Source: Telmatactis stephensoni (Eukaryota > Cnidaria > Anthozoa > Actiniaria > Isophelliidae). From it: a stretch of 64,000 bases of DNA. The stretch is from the NCBI GenBank assembly GCA_029948255.1, contig JALIZF010001510.1, positions 186,001-250,000 of the forward strand, given 5' to 3'. How positions within the stretch are numbered: position 1 is the first letter of the stretch; each line of letters begins with the position of its first letter. Positions 11,274 through 22,231 of the stretch are shown piece by piece. The notes beneath the pieces are model-generated. The model was not told the DNA's origin. It ran no database searches and saw only the letters and a list, made by a program, of their open reading frames with translations. A program made the position numbers and the translations under genes.

Positions 11274-13080
11274 TTAAGGTGGCTGGACCCTATTTCGCCA
11301 GTGCGCGGGTAGTCGAATTGAAGCGGCTATTAATCGCGTTACAGAATTAAGTTGACCAAACTTTTTACGCACACCTACTACAAATGGACCAAATTCTATA
11401 ATGATACTAGTTTGGTTGAAATCGGAGCTTTTTTAGCATCGAAATTGTTATACACTAGATTTGAAATTTTGCCAATTTTCTCAAAATCCAGACCTCGACG
11501 AGCAAAACGATTTATAAGACTTTGTAAAGCAAATGTTTGTCTATAATGTGAGAGCGTTTCAAGAAATTCTATTAAGCCGATTTTGAGTAAAAACGGAGCA
11601 ATTATTTAACTTTGAAGAAATTTAAAACCGCGGGTACTTAACTAAATTAATTTTGTAACAATAATTTTCCAAAGAAAAGTTGCAATATTTTTGGTTCTAA
11701 ATAATACCAAGGCATGGTTCTTTGTTTTGTGAATATGTCATCGTATTTGCTGTTTTTGATCGCCGTTGAGACGACTTTACGTAAAGCACTAAATTGCTGC
11801 GTTTATCTCGGAATTTCGACATCCACGTTAATAATACTGTTTCTTGAAAACTAGCAGATCAATTTTTTTTTATTTCTCGATATTAAATATTCAATCCTTT
11901 ACCAGTAAGGTGTGTAAATTACAAAGGCATTGAAGTTTTTTGAGACCGTTAAATAATTTTTTAAACATTGCCATATGTGCATCTCTATTCTCCGAGTTGT
12001 TGCCGGTGTTTGATTATGCATGCCTGCATGTGTGTCGTTTTGGCGCCTCGTGCAAAAAGTGCATATATACATGGAAAGTCACGCCAGTGATATCCAGAGT
12101 AACGCTGTAGGCGTAGCAGTTCCTTACTAAAGTTTCTAGAACTATGATATTTCCTTGTGCAAAAAGAAAACGGAGAAGTGAAATATTGCTGGAAAACACA
12201 TTAAAGGCTAAAAAGACGAAGGAAAGTAGTTAACCAGTCCAGGTAACTTGGAAGACTTAATAGTTCCATGTATTTGCATTTTTTGCACGAGGCGCCAAAG
12301 CGACACGCATGCAGGTATGCATATCATAAAGCCTGAATCAAACACCGGCAACAACTCGGAGAATAGAGATGCACATATGGCAATATTTAAAAAATTATTT
12401 AATGGTCTTAAAAAACTTCAATGCCTTTGTAATTTCACAACCTTACTAGTAAGGGATTGAATATTCAATATCGAGAAATAAAAAAAATTCATCTACTAGT
12501 TTTCAAGAACCAGTATTATTAACGTGTATGTCGAAATTCCGAGTTAAACGCGGCAATTTAGTGCTTTACGTACAGTCGTCTCAACGGCAATCAAAAACTG
12601 CAAATACGATGACATATTCACAAAATAAAGAACCATGCCTTGGTATTATTTGGAACCAAAAATATTGCTAGTTTTCTTTGGGAAATTATGGTTATAAAAT
12701 TACTTTAGTAAAGCACCCACGGATTTAAATTTCTTCAAAGTAAAATAATTGCTCCGTTTTTACTCAAAATCGGCATTAATAGAATTTCTTGAAACGCTCT
12801 CACATTATAGACAAACATTTGATTTACAAAGTCTCATAAATCGTTTTGCTCGTCGAGGTCTGGATTTTGAGAAAATCAGTGGCAAAATTTCAAATCCAGT
12901 GTATAACAATTTCGATGTTAAAAAAGCTCCGATTTCAACCAAACTAGCATCATTATAAAATTTGGTCTATTTGTAGTAGGTGTGCGTAAAAAGTTTGGTC
13001 AACTTAATTCTGTAACGCGATTAATAGCCGCTTCAATTCGACTACCCGCGCACTGGCGAAATAGGGTCCAGCCACCTTAA
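11274..13080. mobile_element. 1.8-kb foldback element with about 800-bp inverted arms and TTAA ends
   Basis: The left arm (about 11278-12075) is mirrored almost base for base by the right arm (about 12270-13076). The spacer is about 190 bp. The ends are TTAA-GGTGGCTGGACCC and GGGTCCAGCCACC-TTAA, so a TTAA target duplication is possible. Small open frames inside are mirror images of each other and not genes. This is a non-autonomous DNA element; TTAA would fit piggyBac-type mobilisation, but that is inference. Confidence 0.75.
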
Positions 13081-13652
13081 TTAGGACTTTTAGCTGCTAG
13101 GAAGTGATTCACTTCTTTTCCTAAACATATTTTAATCAGTTAGTTTATAATCATTGCTAACTTGCTGTTTGTTTTGTACTTGTACATTTCTAAAACTTCT
13201 GTTGTCGCTCGCAGCACTTCACTTTTCCATAGTTTTACGCAAATCCGCCTCATTTTTAAAATCAAAATACCACCCAAAAATACTAGCCAAATACATACCG
13301 CCCCAACTCCCCCCCCCCCCCAAAAAAACCGTATATCCTTCGCACCTCTCCGTCACATGGGATGGCTAAATTGCGGCGCACAAAAGCTTTCGGGATGCAC
13401 CGCAAACTAAATCCTTCCCACCAACCACGCACAGTGCGAGTATAAAGAAGCAACTGGGTACCCTTCCGCTGGGAGGGCAACACTTAAAAAAAACACAACT
13501 TCAAATTTCACGTGTTACAAAATATGTCATTCCGGTTACAATACACGGCTTCAGAATTATTTCGGCATAATCCGTGCCTGTCTCCCGGACTGTAATCACA
13601 AATAATTGTAGTCACGTCAATGTCACTTAGTCGTACGTGAATATAGCCCGAA

Positions 13653-13723
13653 TAACAGCCGTCTTTTCGCTTGCCCGGCCTAGAGTTGCTCAGCGAAAGA
13701 GTGGAGCGAAAAGACGGCTGTTA
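13653..13723. repeat. 71-bp hairpin repeat
   Basis: TAACAGCCGTCTTTTCGCT is mirrored by AGCGAAAAGACGGCTGTTA around a 33-bp loop. It resembles a very short MITE. Confidence 0.55.
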
Positions 13724-15132
13724 CGGTTCTTTTTACACATTTTTTTGATTGGCTTGTTTAAAAACCTCCTGGTCAATAGCGACAATAACAAATTACTGGC
13801 TTGTGTCAAATAAATGAAGCACAACAAATGAATGTATAGGGGCAACAGGCAGTTGATTTACTGTAAGCCATGTCGAATCTCATCTAGCTCCTTGCAGATT
13901 TTGAAAGGGACCATCAACAGACGTTACGAAGGTATCCTGAGTTTTATAAACGATAAGCGCCAAGTCGCTTGTGAAGTGAGAAATACCACATTCGAGTTTG
14001 CCGTTATGTAATGAGTCTCGGCGATCGGCTTTCAGTATTAACCTTACCATGTAAACATATAAAATTGTGCGCGATTTTTGGCAAGTTTTTTCTGAGCAGG
14101 GTTACGTTACGCTAATACCGTGGGCTTTTATTCTACAAACTAGTGGAAAAGCGGAGTGGGCATAAAAAAAACTGTTAGCAAAAACTGACTCTTCAAATCA
14201 TGATATTCTTAGTGTAACACTGAATCGGTGCAATAAAAGTCAGACAAAGTCAGAGTTAGGGAGCAAAAGTATCGATGCCACAGTATCGAACTGGTTTCTT
14301 GAAAATCATGCAAATAGTTATAAAACTTCTTTAAACATTAATTATTTATGGTATTCTTTGATAGCGCAGAGGACTATCATTTAAGAGGCAAAGTTTCACT
14401 AATACTTACCTTAGTGAAGCTTGCAAACGTAGAATAAACACGTACAGCTTAAGATCCACTGAAAATGTTATGCAACTCGCAATTAAGTAGACCCAGTGCC
14501 GCAACCAATCACTGTCAGTTAATTACATTATATACATATATACATTTTCCGGTAAACAAACTTTTTTTGTCGGGTCAAAAGACAAACTTTTTTCTCACCG
14601 ATGATAAATTCGGTCTCCATGACTTGTGCACTTTAAATATCTAGCTTCGTTCACGATGCAAATTGCATTCTTGAATACACATCTATTTATTTTATTTATT
14701 TATTTATTAAACTTTCACCAATAATAGAATTAAAACAACAAATAAAAATAAAATAATAAATAAATAAAAATATAAAATATATAAAGGTGAGGGACACGCA
14801 ACAGAGCTGGACTCCAATTAAAGCGTGCCCTATCTAGTTATGAGTCGATCAAAGCGTTTTCGAAGGAAGGCCCAGACTGAAATTCTGCAGCAAGGAATAA
14901 TTAGGTCCATATTTTTTTCCGGGTAATGCAGTTGAGGAGCCAGTCAGAATGCACTTTTAGTAAGAGGCTTATTTAACAAATGACGTGGTGTTTTTTTAAT
15001 AATTGGGATAGTACGCGCGCTCTGAATGGCCAAAAATTTCGTGTTTGATGAGAGCATCCAAACACGCTCACGTCACTTTTTTCGAATTTTTCGTAAATTT
15101 GTGCGCTTGTTATTTTATAAAAGAAGTAAGAA

Positions 15133-15275
15133 ATTTTCTGTGTTTGATAACCTGATCAAAGCACTTGTGATGCTGGAAGAACACTCGAGAGCTGTGGAAA
15201 CACTACGGCTCTCTCGTGTTCCACCAACAGCACGCGTGTTTTGATCAGGCTATCAAACACCAAAAACAGTCTTTT
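15133..15275. repeat. Palindrome with a degenerate CTACGGCTC core
   Basis: The left arm GTGTTTGATAACCTGATCAA pairs with TTGATCAGGCTATCAAACAC. Inner blocks AACACTCGAGAGC and GCTCTCTCGTGTT flank CTACG. It belongs to the core-sharing palindromes, but its arms are unrelated to the others. Confidence 0.6.
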
Positions 15276-15424
15276 GTTTCTTAAATAATTTCGGTAGCTC
15301 ATCATCCAGCTTCCCGAATTGCGAAGTGCGCAGCCGAATGCGGTCGAGTCGAAGGTACATGCAAAGGTGCTTTTACGAAGATAATCGTAGCAGCCACCAT
15401 CCGACACATGTCTGACCACGAATC

Positions 15425-15605
15425 ATAGTTTAGATCGAGACTAGTTCGTTTTTACTGAGGGAGGATAAACCGGAGTTACGCGGAGAAAAAAACCTCGAAG
15501 CTAGGGAGAGAACGAAATAAACTCAAGTCACATATAATGCCCTGTCCGAGAATCGAACCTGGGACAACAAAGGTGACAGACCGGCCGCATTTGCTTCCCA
15601 AATAA
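15425..15605 (-). repeat. Probable tRNA-derived SINE copy
   Basis: Read on the minus strand, a B-box-like GGTTCGATTCTCGGACAGG is followed by a T-rich body containing TTTTTTTCTCCGCG and ACTCCGGTTTATCC and a tail near GATCTAAACTATGATTC. The order fits a tRNA-derived SINE. The A box is weak and the family is not assigned. Confidence 0.4.
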
Positions 15606-16285
15606 ACAAGCAAAAACGCCATTGATTGTTTCATTAACAAGTCCTGGGGAATTCTTTAACATGCGGAACTTCAGATCTCGATGAAAAAGGAAATTGATAA
15701 CAATTTTGCGATACTTGGCGTACAACGGGAACAGCAGGGAAGAGGAACGAGAATGGTATCTAATGCTTACCATCTGAACTGAGCATTGTCTGAAAGGGGT
15801 GTTGGGTCAAATTCTAGTTGTGGGGGAGGGGTGGGGTCAGATTCTCAACTCGTGCCCCTGAGGGGAAACTGCCGGTTACCTTTATAAATGGCAAGACCCT
15901 GTAGGCTTTAGACCCTGATTATATTAAGGCGAATCGTACCTGCTAACGGGATAACTTCCCTGCATGGGGAAAAGACAAAAACAAGAGAGTTATATCAAGG
16001 CTACATGGGCTTTTGCAATGTATTGGTGCCCTTGAATTACTGATTACAGTGAGTTGTCCTTTGATAGTTGGGATAAATTTCCTGGATTGGTTTAGTTTGG
16101 TTTGGTATGGGTTCTTACTTGGGATACTAAAATAGGATCTCTCAAGGATTCTGGTCTTCGTATTACGTTCCAGTAAACGAGATACGTTTTTTTAAACGTC
16201 ACACCTTAAGACCATCCCCTGAGATTGTGCATCAATTGTGCTATGTGCACGTAGCCTTGTCTTGATACTTTTATAAGTGTATCCC

Positions 16286-16512
16286 TATGGCGCGCCGTGT
16301 TACAATTACCCCTTAATGCACATGTTTCACACGATATTTTAGTGCAATTTCCCTTATATTATGTGGTTTTGTGGTACAACAATCCCCTAGACAAGTTACA
16401 ATTTCCCCCTAGATCAGTTTACGCGACCTTGTAGTTCAATTTTCCCCTAGATCAGTTTACGCGACCTTGCTGATTTTTTTTATTTTTATTTTCAAACAAT
16501 CGGCGCGTCATA
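16286..16512. mobile_element. 227-bp TIR element with TATCCC target duplication
   Basis: The ends TATGGCGCGCCG and CGGCGCGTCATA are 12-bp inverted repeats with one mismatch. TATCCC occurs at 16280-16285 and 16513-16518. Paralogous upstream blocks (near 27648, 45671, 51980 and 56538) carry the site once and uninterrupted, so the insertion and its 6-bp duplication are directly visible. Inside, a 37-bp unit containing CCCCTAGATCAGTTTACGCG is tandemly duplicated at about 16399-16470. Confidence 0.75.
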
Positions 16513-16744
16513 TATCCCGGAGGTCGGCTATTCGTCTATTGACCTTTTTGGAATCTGCTCCAACACAAAATCCGCTTTCATTGTTTTTGAACCCTTCGCC
16601 TCCACGGACTCACTCATGCAGAAACTGAAACAAGGAGCGGCAGAAAACAAATGAAATCAAAACAAGGGTTTAACGGTAGTATTAGGTACCGATTGGCCGT
16701 ATACAAGCTAGAAAACAAAGAAACTATATATAATGTAGGACGAA

Positions 16745-16752
16745 TATAAAAA
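16745..16752 (+). promoter_or_regulatory. TATAAAAA box upstream of the 16908 AMP-binding gene
   Basis: TATAAAAA lies 163 bp before the ATG, in a block conserved at 27878, 45898 and 52200 and followed by ATTCCATC and a G-rich run. A CTCTTTCAG just before the start exon allows either a spliced or an unspliced leader. Confidence 0.4.
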
Positions 16753-16907
16753 TTCCATCGGGGATTGGGGGAGGGGGCTAGTTAGGAAACAACGATATGT
16801 GAATGGAGAGGGATGAATAATCCAAGTGAAAACAATAGATGGCGAAACAAACTAAAGTATAGTAGTCACTGTTTACTCTTTCAGAATCTACAAGTCATTG
16901 GCACAAT

Positions 16908-19900
16908 ATGAGCTATCTTCACAAACCCCATTCCAAACCCTTAGATCACAGGACACCATTCCAACTTCTCCACGCACACGTTGACGCCCATCCTAACAAA
17001 GAAGCCTTTGTCTTCCGTGATGAAAAGATGAACAGAGTGTCTCTCACCTTCCATGAATATGAGATGAACTCCCGATTCCTCGCTGCTGCCTTGCTCGAGA
17101 TAGGTCTGGCACGAGGTGATAGAGTTCTTTTGATGTTACCAACGAATATTGAGTTTGTCCTCTTTCACATGGCTCTAAACAGGGTTGGTGCACTTATTTT
17201 TCTCTCTGGAGAAGATGCCTTCCCAAATATCAAAAACCTGGCTTGCGTGATTGCTCGGACTGAATCCACTACGCCTAACCACCATCAAGCAATGAAGACT
17301 ACCCAAGCCTTTCTTGAGGGAAGTAAGCTGAAAGCGGCCGTGGCGGTCAGCCCTAGTACTGGTCCATTGGATCATGATAAGGTTTACCTCTATGAAAAGC
17401 TCTTACAAATGGGCCAGACCAACCCTGACTGTGATAACACAGTACAAAGAGCTGAAGCTGCCGTCCAGATGGATGATGCAGCGTTTGTTCTTTTCACATC
17501 AGGAACCACCTCCACCCCTAAACCAATCCAGTATACCAATCATGGGTTCATCAATGGAGCACATGCAGATGTGACAATGATGGATCTTGATAAAGATTCC
17601 ATTTACTTTTCTGATGCTCCATTTGACTGGATATCTGGAGTATGCTTTGGTATCGGAGTCGTTCTAGCTATTGGCTCAACCTTGGTAGTTTTCCCTCCTA
17701 AACTTGCATTTCAAGGTGGAATGGTACCAACTATCATGAAGACTGTGGAAGAGGAATCCTGTACACATGCAATGTTCTCCCCTTACCTTCTTCACGACAT
17801 GACGACATGCAGCGAGAACCTGGATATGGATCTGAGTAAGCTGAAAACAGTTTTAACTGGCGGTCAGGCAACCGCGCTAACAGTACTCAATAAAATCTTT
17901 CAGCTAATTCCTCACCTGACGATGATCAATGGTTATGGAGCAACAGAAATGAACTTGATCTCTAACCAACTGATCAAAAAGGATATTGATATATTTGAGT
18001 ATGGAGTAATGGATCTTGTGGATGGTTTGGAATTGAAGATAGTAGACGAGGAGGGACAGATTGTACCACTTAATACCAAAGGTATGAAACGACTTAAGGT
18101 GATCACCCATTGAAGACAGATTTTATAGGTGTCGATTCTTTTGAATCGATCATTTGATAGATTTCCTAAGGGTTCTGTAGGTTCTAAAGCGGTTATTATA
18201 GGTAGCATGTACCTAACTTTCTGTTTTATCAGTTTCGATGTTAATATACAATAAGTAATTGTGGTACTAAATAAGTTATTAAAGCATAGATTCGCTATCA
18301 CGCGCGCTGTGATTGGCCAGAAAGCTATGAACTATTTGCCAATGGGCTGCACCGCGCGCACTATCTTCGTCATCGTCCATTTGAAATCGTTCGTTATGAA
18401 GATGGCGACACATAAAACCCACACTTTGAATGGTGAAACAAAGTATGAACTATTTCGACATGGGCTACACGGCTCCGGTTTTAACTTTCTAGCCTTTGAT
18501 ATATATTAATTAGTCAACAGAAAGCCGCTTGCCCATCGCGTTTTATAATATAGCTCAATTATGACACACGTTCTGATTGGCTGAGAGACCACCAAAATCT
18601 ATGCTCTATTTCACTGGTAAAGACATGGTTTTCTGACGAATGAGTATATCAGCAAATTTTACTTTAGTAAAGGAAAAGCAAAACTTAAAATGAAACTACA
18701 AAAGACTTTCCATCTTTCCAGTCTAGTCTAAATTTACAAACTGAGCTTCATGGTCGGACAATAGCAATATAAAATGTGTAAATATTCAAAGAAAATGACT
18801 CGAATGAGCAGCACTTTCAAACAACCGAGTCTATAAAATTCAGTCAAATTGTAGTTTGTTATAGCCTGAGTTACAGGAAAAACCTGAAGGAACTAGGATT
18901 CATGCACATCAGGAATTTTCTCTTAGCCTGAGATTAGTTTAAATCAATTAGGATTATTTTTCATTGAACAAAATTTTGTTTCTTACTTACAAAGACAGGA
19001 GAAGATTTCCAAAACTGACCGTCGCCTCGAGACAACTTGTTCATCCTTCGTATAAACTACGCCAGTGTAGAGATGTTTTAACACAAGCTATCGGTGAACA
19101 GCCAACAGATAATTCAAGTTAAGAGCTTCTCGTTTACCAGCAAAATCCTCATTCTGTAAACCTCTTTTAAACTTCAACTTTTTCAAACCAAAAACACGGC
19201 TTTCAATTCACTGTGTGGAACGCTGCTCGATTCATCGAAAGCACGTAAACATTTCCAAATCTTGAAAAACTGCAAGTCATATTTAGCCTTTTCGTCTATT
19301 TTCGAGCCATTGTCAATTATAAAAACAGAAAGCTCTTTGTTCGGGATAATTTCTGCTGAATTCCTTCGATGAAAGTTGTCAAACTATTCTCAAAAACACC
19401 GCATGAGTCGTACTGATTACTCAAAAAGTACGACAAATGTGATTGGCTTATATTTGCACAAGTTTTGAGAATTTTAGTTTTGATCAGGAAATAATAACAC
19501 AACTTGATCGTCCTTAAAATACCTGTTGCTATATCATAAAAGCAATAGAAGATAGATTTCTATGACTCTACCGGTGAAATAGAGCACTTGTGATGTTGGG
19601 AGAAACACTCGAAAAAGTTTGAAAATCACTCGCCTACGGCTCGTGATTTTCAAACTTTTCTCGTGTTTCTCCCAACATCACGCGTGCTCTATTTCACCGG
19701 TAGAGTCATAGAAATCTATCTTCTATTGCTTAAATAGAGGCACTTGAGAAAAGATATAGAACTCTTAACGGACTAGAGCCGTGGCACTTACGTTTGTTAA
19801 TCGTTCTTTTCGCGATATTCGCTAATTACGATAAATATATTGCATTGTATTGTATTGTATTGCATTGCATTGCATTGCATTGCATTGCATTGTATTGTAT

Positions 19901-20961
19901 TGTATTGTATTGTATTGTATTGTATTGTATTGTATTGTATTGTATTGTATTGTATTGTATTGTATTGTATTGTATTGTATTGTATTGTATTGTATTGTAT
20001 TGTATTGTATTGTATTGTATTGTATTGTATTGTATTGTATTGTATTGTATTGTATTGTATTGTATTGTATTGTATTGTATTGTATTGTATTGTATTGTAT
20101 TGTATTGTATTGTATTGTATTGTATTGTATTGTATTAAATGGGATTTGCTTCCGAGTGTTAAAAATTGAGCACTAATTACGACATGGGTGTTAATTATTG
20201 GCAACAATGGCTAGGAATCCGAAGTTGCTCATGTGTCCATAGCGTTACTTTGTCTGTCTTCGTCTCACAGGTGAACTGTGTGCACGATCAGCCTCGGTGC
20301 GTCTATAACGTCATGGGCGTGCGGTTTCTGTTGCCTAATTGCGATAAATATATTGGATTGGATTGGATTGGACATGGTTGTTATTTATTAGCAACAATGG
20401 CTAAGAGTTAGGAGTTGCTCATAGCGTTACTTTGTCTGTCTTCCTCTCACAGGTGAACTGTGTGCACGATCAGCCTGGGTCTCATTTTCTAACTGGGACT
20501 TGATGCTAATCGACGATAAGCCAACCACAGGTCTTGGAAAGAATGGATGGCACTTCTCAAAGGATGCAGCCTCTCTTGATGAAAATGGAAAGGTCAGACT
20601 TCATGGCAGAATGGATGACATGATCAAATGCTGCACTGAATCTATCTCCCCTTATGGCATTGAAGACCTTTTGTTGGAACACCCTGATGTCAAGAATGTA
20701 TCCGTTGTGGGTGTTCCTGATGAGCGGTTGTTCGAAAAATTATGTGCGTGTATCATCCTGAAGGAAGATAACCAATGCAATCAAGAGCATCTTGAAAAAG
20801 AGATCGACGATTGGTGTACAGAGAAGTGTAAGAGGACGACAAGAGGGTCACTATGGAAACCACGTCATTATGTTTTTGTTGATAGTTTTCCACTTACCAG
20901 AACTGGTAAGTTAAGTAGGAGGCTGGTTCGAGAAATGGCCGTGAAAAAACTGGGACTCTGA
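16908..20961 (+). CDS. Acyl-CoA-synthetase-like AMP-binding protein, array copy 1 (intact)
   Basis: Exons 16908-18081 and 20453-20961 give 560 residues. The donor GTATGA follows the first base of the Gly codon, and the acceptor is CCTCTCACAG. Family enzymes adenylate a carboxylic acid with ATP and transfer it to CoA; overall layout resembles ACSF2/4CL-like ligases. A3 P-loop 'FTSGTTSTPKP' is at 196-206, A4 'SDAPFDWISGVCFGIG' at 235-250, A5 'YGATE' at 343-347, A6 'KGELCARS' at 391-398, the A7 Asp at 429, A8 'GRMDDMIK' at 443-450, and the A10 catalytic Lys544 in 'TRTGK'. The A4 His typical of 4CL is replaced by 'FDW'. No targeting peptide or membrane segment is seen. The intron is unusually long (2.4 kb), holds two insertions and contains a second, duplicated acceptor at 20271. 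The substrate is unknown. Confidence 0.88.
18541..19735. mobile_element. About 1.2-kb insertion in the intron of copy 1, ending in a perfect palindrome
   Basis: The paralogous intron at 47700-47712 reads continuously from CATCGCGTTA to TAGAGGCACTTGAG, whereas here about 1.2 kb intervenes. The right end (about 19541-19735) is a near-perfect palindrome of 95-bp arms centred on CACTCGCCTACGGCTCGTG. CTCTATTTCAC-GGTA blocks occur at both ends of the insertion. No coding potential recognised. Confidence 0.6.
19838..20136 (+). repeat. Pentanucleotide microsatellite (TTGTA)n, intron of copy 1
   Basis: About 300 bp of TTGTA units with a short (TTGCA)n stretch near the left end. It is preceded by ACGATAAATATATTG and followed by TTAAATGGGATTTGC. 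The same locus is occupied in the copy at 46061 (47812-47990) and the copy at 57495 (63152-63260). Confidence 0.95.
20271..20294 (+). pseudogene. Duplicated splice acceptor and first 24 nt of exon 2 in the intron of copy 1
   Basis: TTCGTCTCACAG followed by the first 24 bases of exon 2 appears 182 bp before the real acceptor, then breaks into intron sequence of the type seen in the 28022 and 52360 copies. Splicing here would run into a stop within about 12 codons. Confidence 0.75.
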
Positions 20962-21808
20962 ACAATGTCCTTGACTATTTGGACATTAATATTTGTAATA
21001 TGGATAACTATTATCACCATTACTTATTTAGTAATTTACGTAGGGACTGCCCATTTTTTTATGCTAGGGACGAGCTGAAGGACAAAAATTGAAAAATATA
21101 AAACAATTCACTTCCCCCCTCTCCAACCATTGTCCTCGAGTTCTTATAAAGGAGTTCAAGCTTTTTTATTAATTTCTTTACTATTAAACCATTAGATATT
21201 TAATTTTTTAACACACTCGTTTTTCCAATCATCCAGCTGTATGGGAGCGCGATTTTAGGGATCAAAACCAAAAATGCTTATCATCAAGAGACCGACGGGA
21301 ACTTGTTCATATGAAATTCTAAAATGGCAAGAGTTTTCTGTCAATTCAAAAGAAAGTATATTTTGAGGACTACCTAAGTCATGTCACTAAGCCTAGTGAT
21401 GATGTTGTTGTTGATGATGATGATAATGATGATGATGATGGTAGTGGTGAACATGATGGTGATGAATATAGTGACAATGGAGATGATAAGAAACGATGAT
21501 ATGCCCATTAGTATAAATGACTGCTGTGACATGTTTATAATTATGATATTATAAATATGTATTTTGTTTATTTTATTGCTCTTTAGGAAAAGAAATATAC
21601 TCCTCTCTAAACTCTCATTATTGTCTTACGTTCCTTATTAGTTTTTCAAGACCGACATGTAATTTCAATACCCCTACTTCCTTCTGTCCAATTTTTTTAT
21701 GCTCCCCTTCATTTCCCTTCAGCCTCAGATACAAATAGTGAACAGTACATTCGATCTACGTTTGGCTTAAATAGCATTTTTTTATAATTCCTTATTTCGT
21801 TTAATTTA
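20962..21808. repeat. Array intergenic block, left part (split by DIRS element)
   Basis: This sequence recurs after every array copy (30410, 43696, 49332, 54790). It includes a block with TTTTTTAACACACTCGTTTT and a (GAT)n microsatellite near 21412-21445. No gene seen. Confidence 0.75.
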
Positions 21809-21849
21809 AAAATTAAACGAGACTTACCTGGAAGTTGAAGTTTGATTGT

Positions 21850-21912
21850 AATTCTACCGAGTTACAGAGTGCTGAGAGATTACATGAGATAGCAAGCGCA
21901 TGCGCCAATCAG
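21850..21912. repeat. DIRS left inverted terminal repeat
   Basis: It pairs with 26499-26559 with a few mismatches. It lies inside an about 40-bp left-end extension (21809-21849) that has no counterpart at the right end but is copied in the internal region. Confidence 0.85.
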
Positions 21913-22009
21913 TTTTAGAAGACTGAATGTACGTGTTACCCTTCAAGGTATCCCTACATGGGTGGGTAAGGGTTATGGGCATGTGATCCCCTTCTGTGCA
22001 TGGTGACAG

Positions 22010-22105
22010 TAGAATTACTAATCAAACTTCAACTTACAGGTAAGTCTGTTTAATTTTTAAATTCTACCTTCGTTACCATGCTGAGAGATCCCATGAGATT
22101 TTAAA
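22010..22105. repeat. DIRS internal complementary region (circle-junction copy)
   Basis: The segment reads, in order, the reverse complement of the left extension (AACTTCAACTTACAGG, TAAGTCTGTTTAATTT) and then the reverse complement of the right terminus (AATTCTACCTTCGTTACC, ATGCTGAGAGATCCCATG). It therefore matches a fused right-left junction rather than either end alone. Confidence 0.85.
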
Positions 22106-22231
22106 GCAACACGGACATGAAGCCCAAAATGCTGCATTTAAAAGCTATGACATACAGTACATACACAGACATGAAGCCCAAAGTGCTCTATTTATTGTCT
22201 ATTCAAGGCACTATACATATCAAGATATATC

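Larger units (their letters stand above)
13081..16285. other. Gene-poor intergenic stretch
   Basis: No gene recognised. Visible pieces are a poly-C run near 13309, a 71-bp hairpin (13653-13723), an ATTT/AAAT-rich tract (14690-14790), a palindrome (15133-15275) and a SINE-like copy (15425-15605). Confidence 0.5.

Noticed and set aside
11352..12958. Small frames within the 11274-13080 element
   Set aside because: They lie in mirrored arms with no coding-like conservation or family match.
19794..20207. Several 100-residue frames of 'LYCIV' or 'QYNTI' repeats (also near 47813, 56834 and 63136)
   Set aside because: They come from the (TTGTA)n pentanucleotide, which has no stop in several frames.
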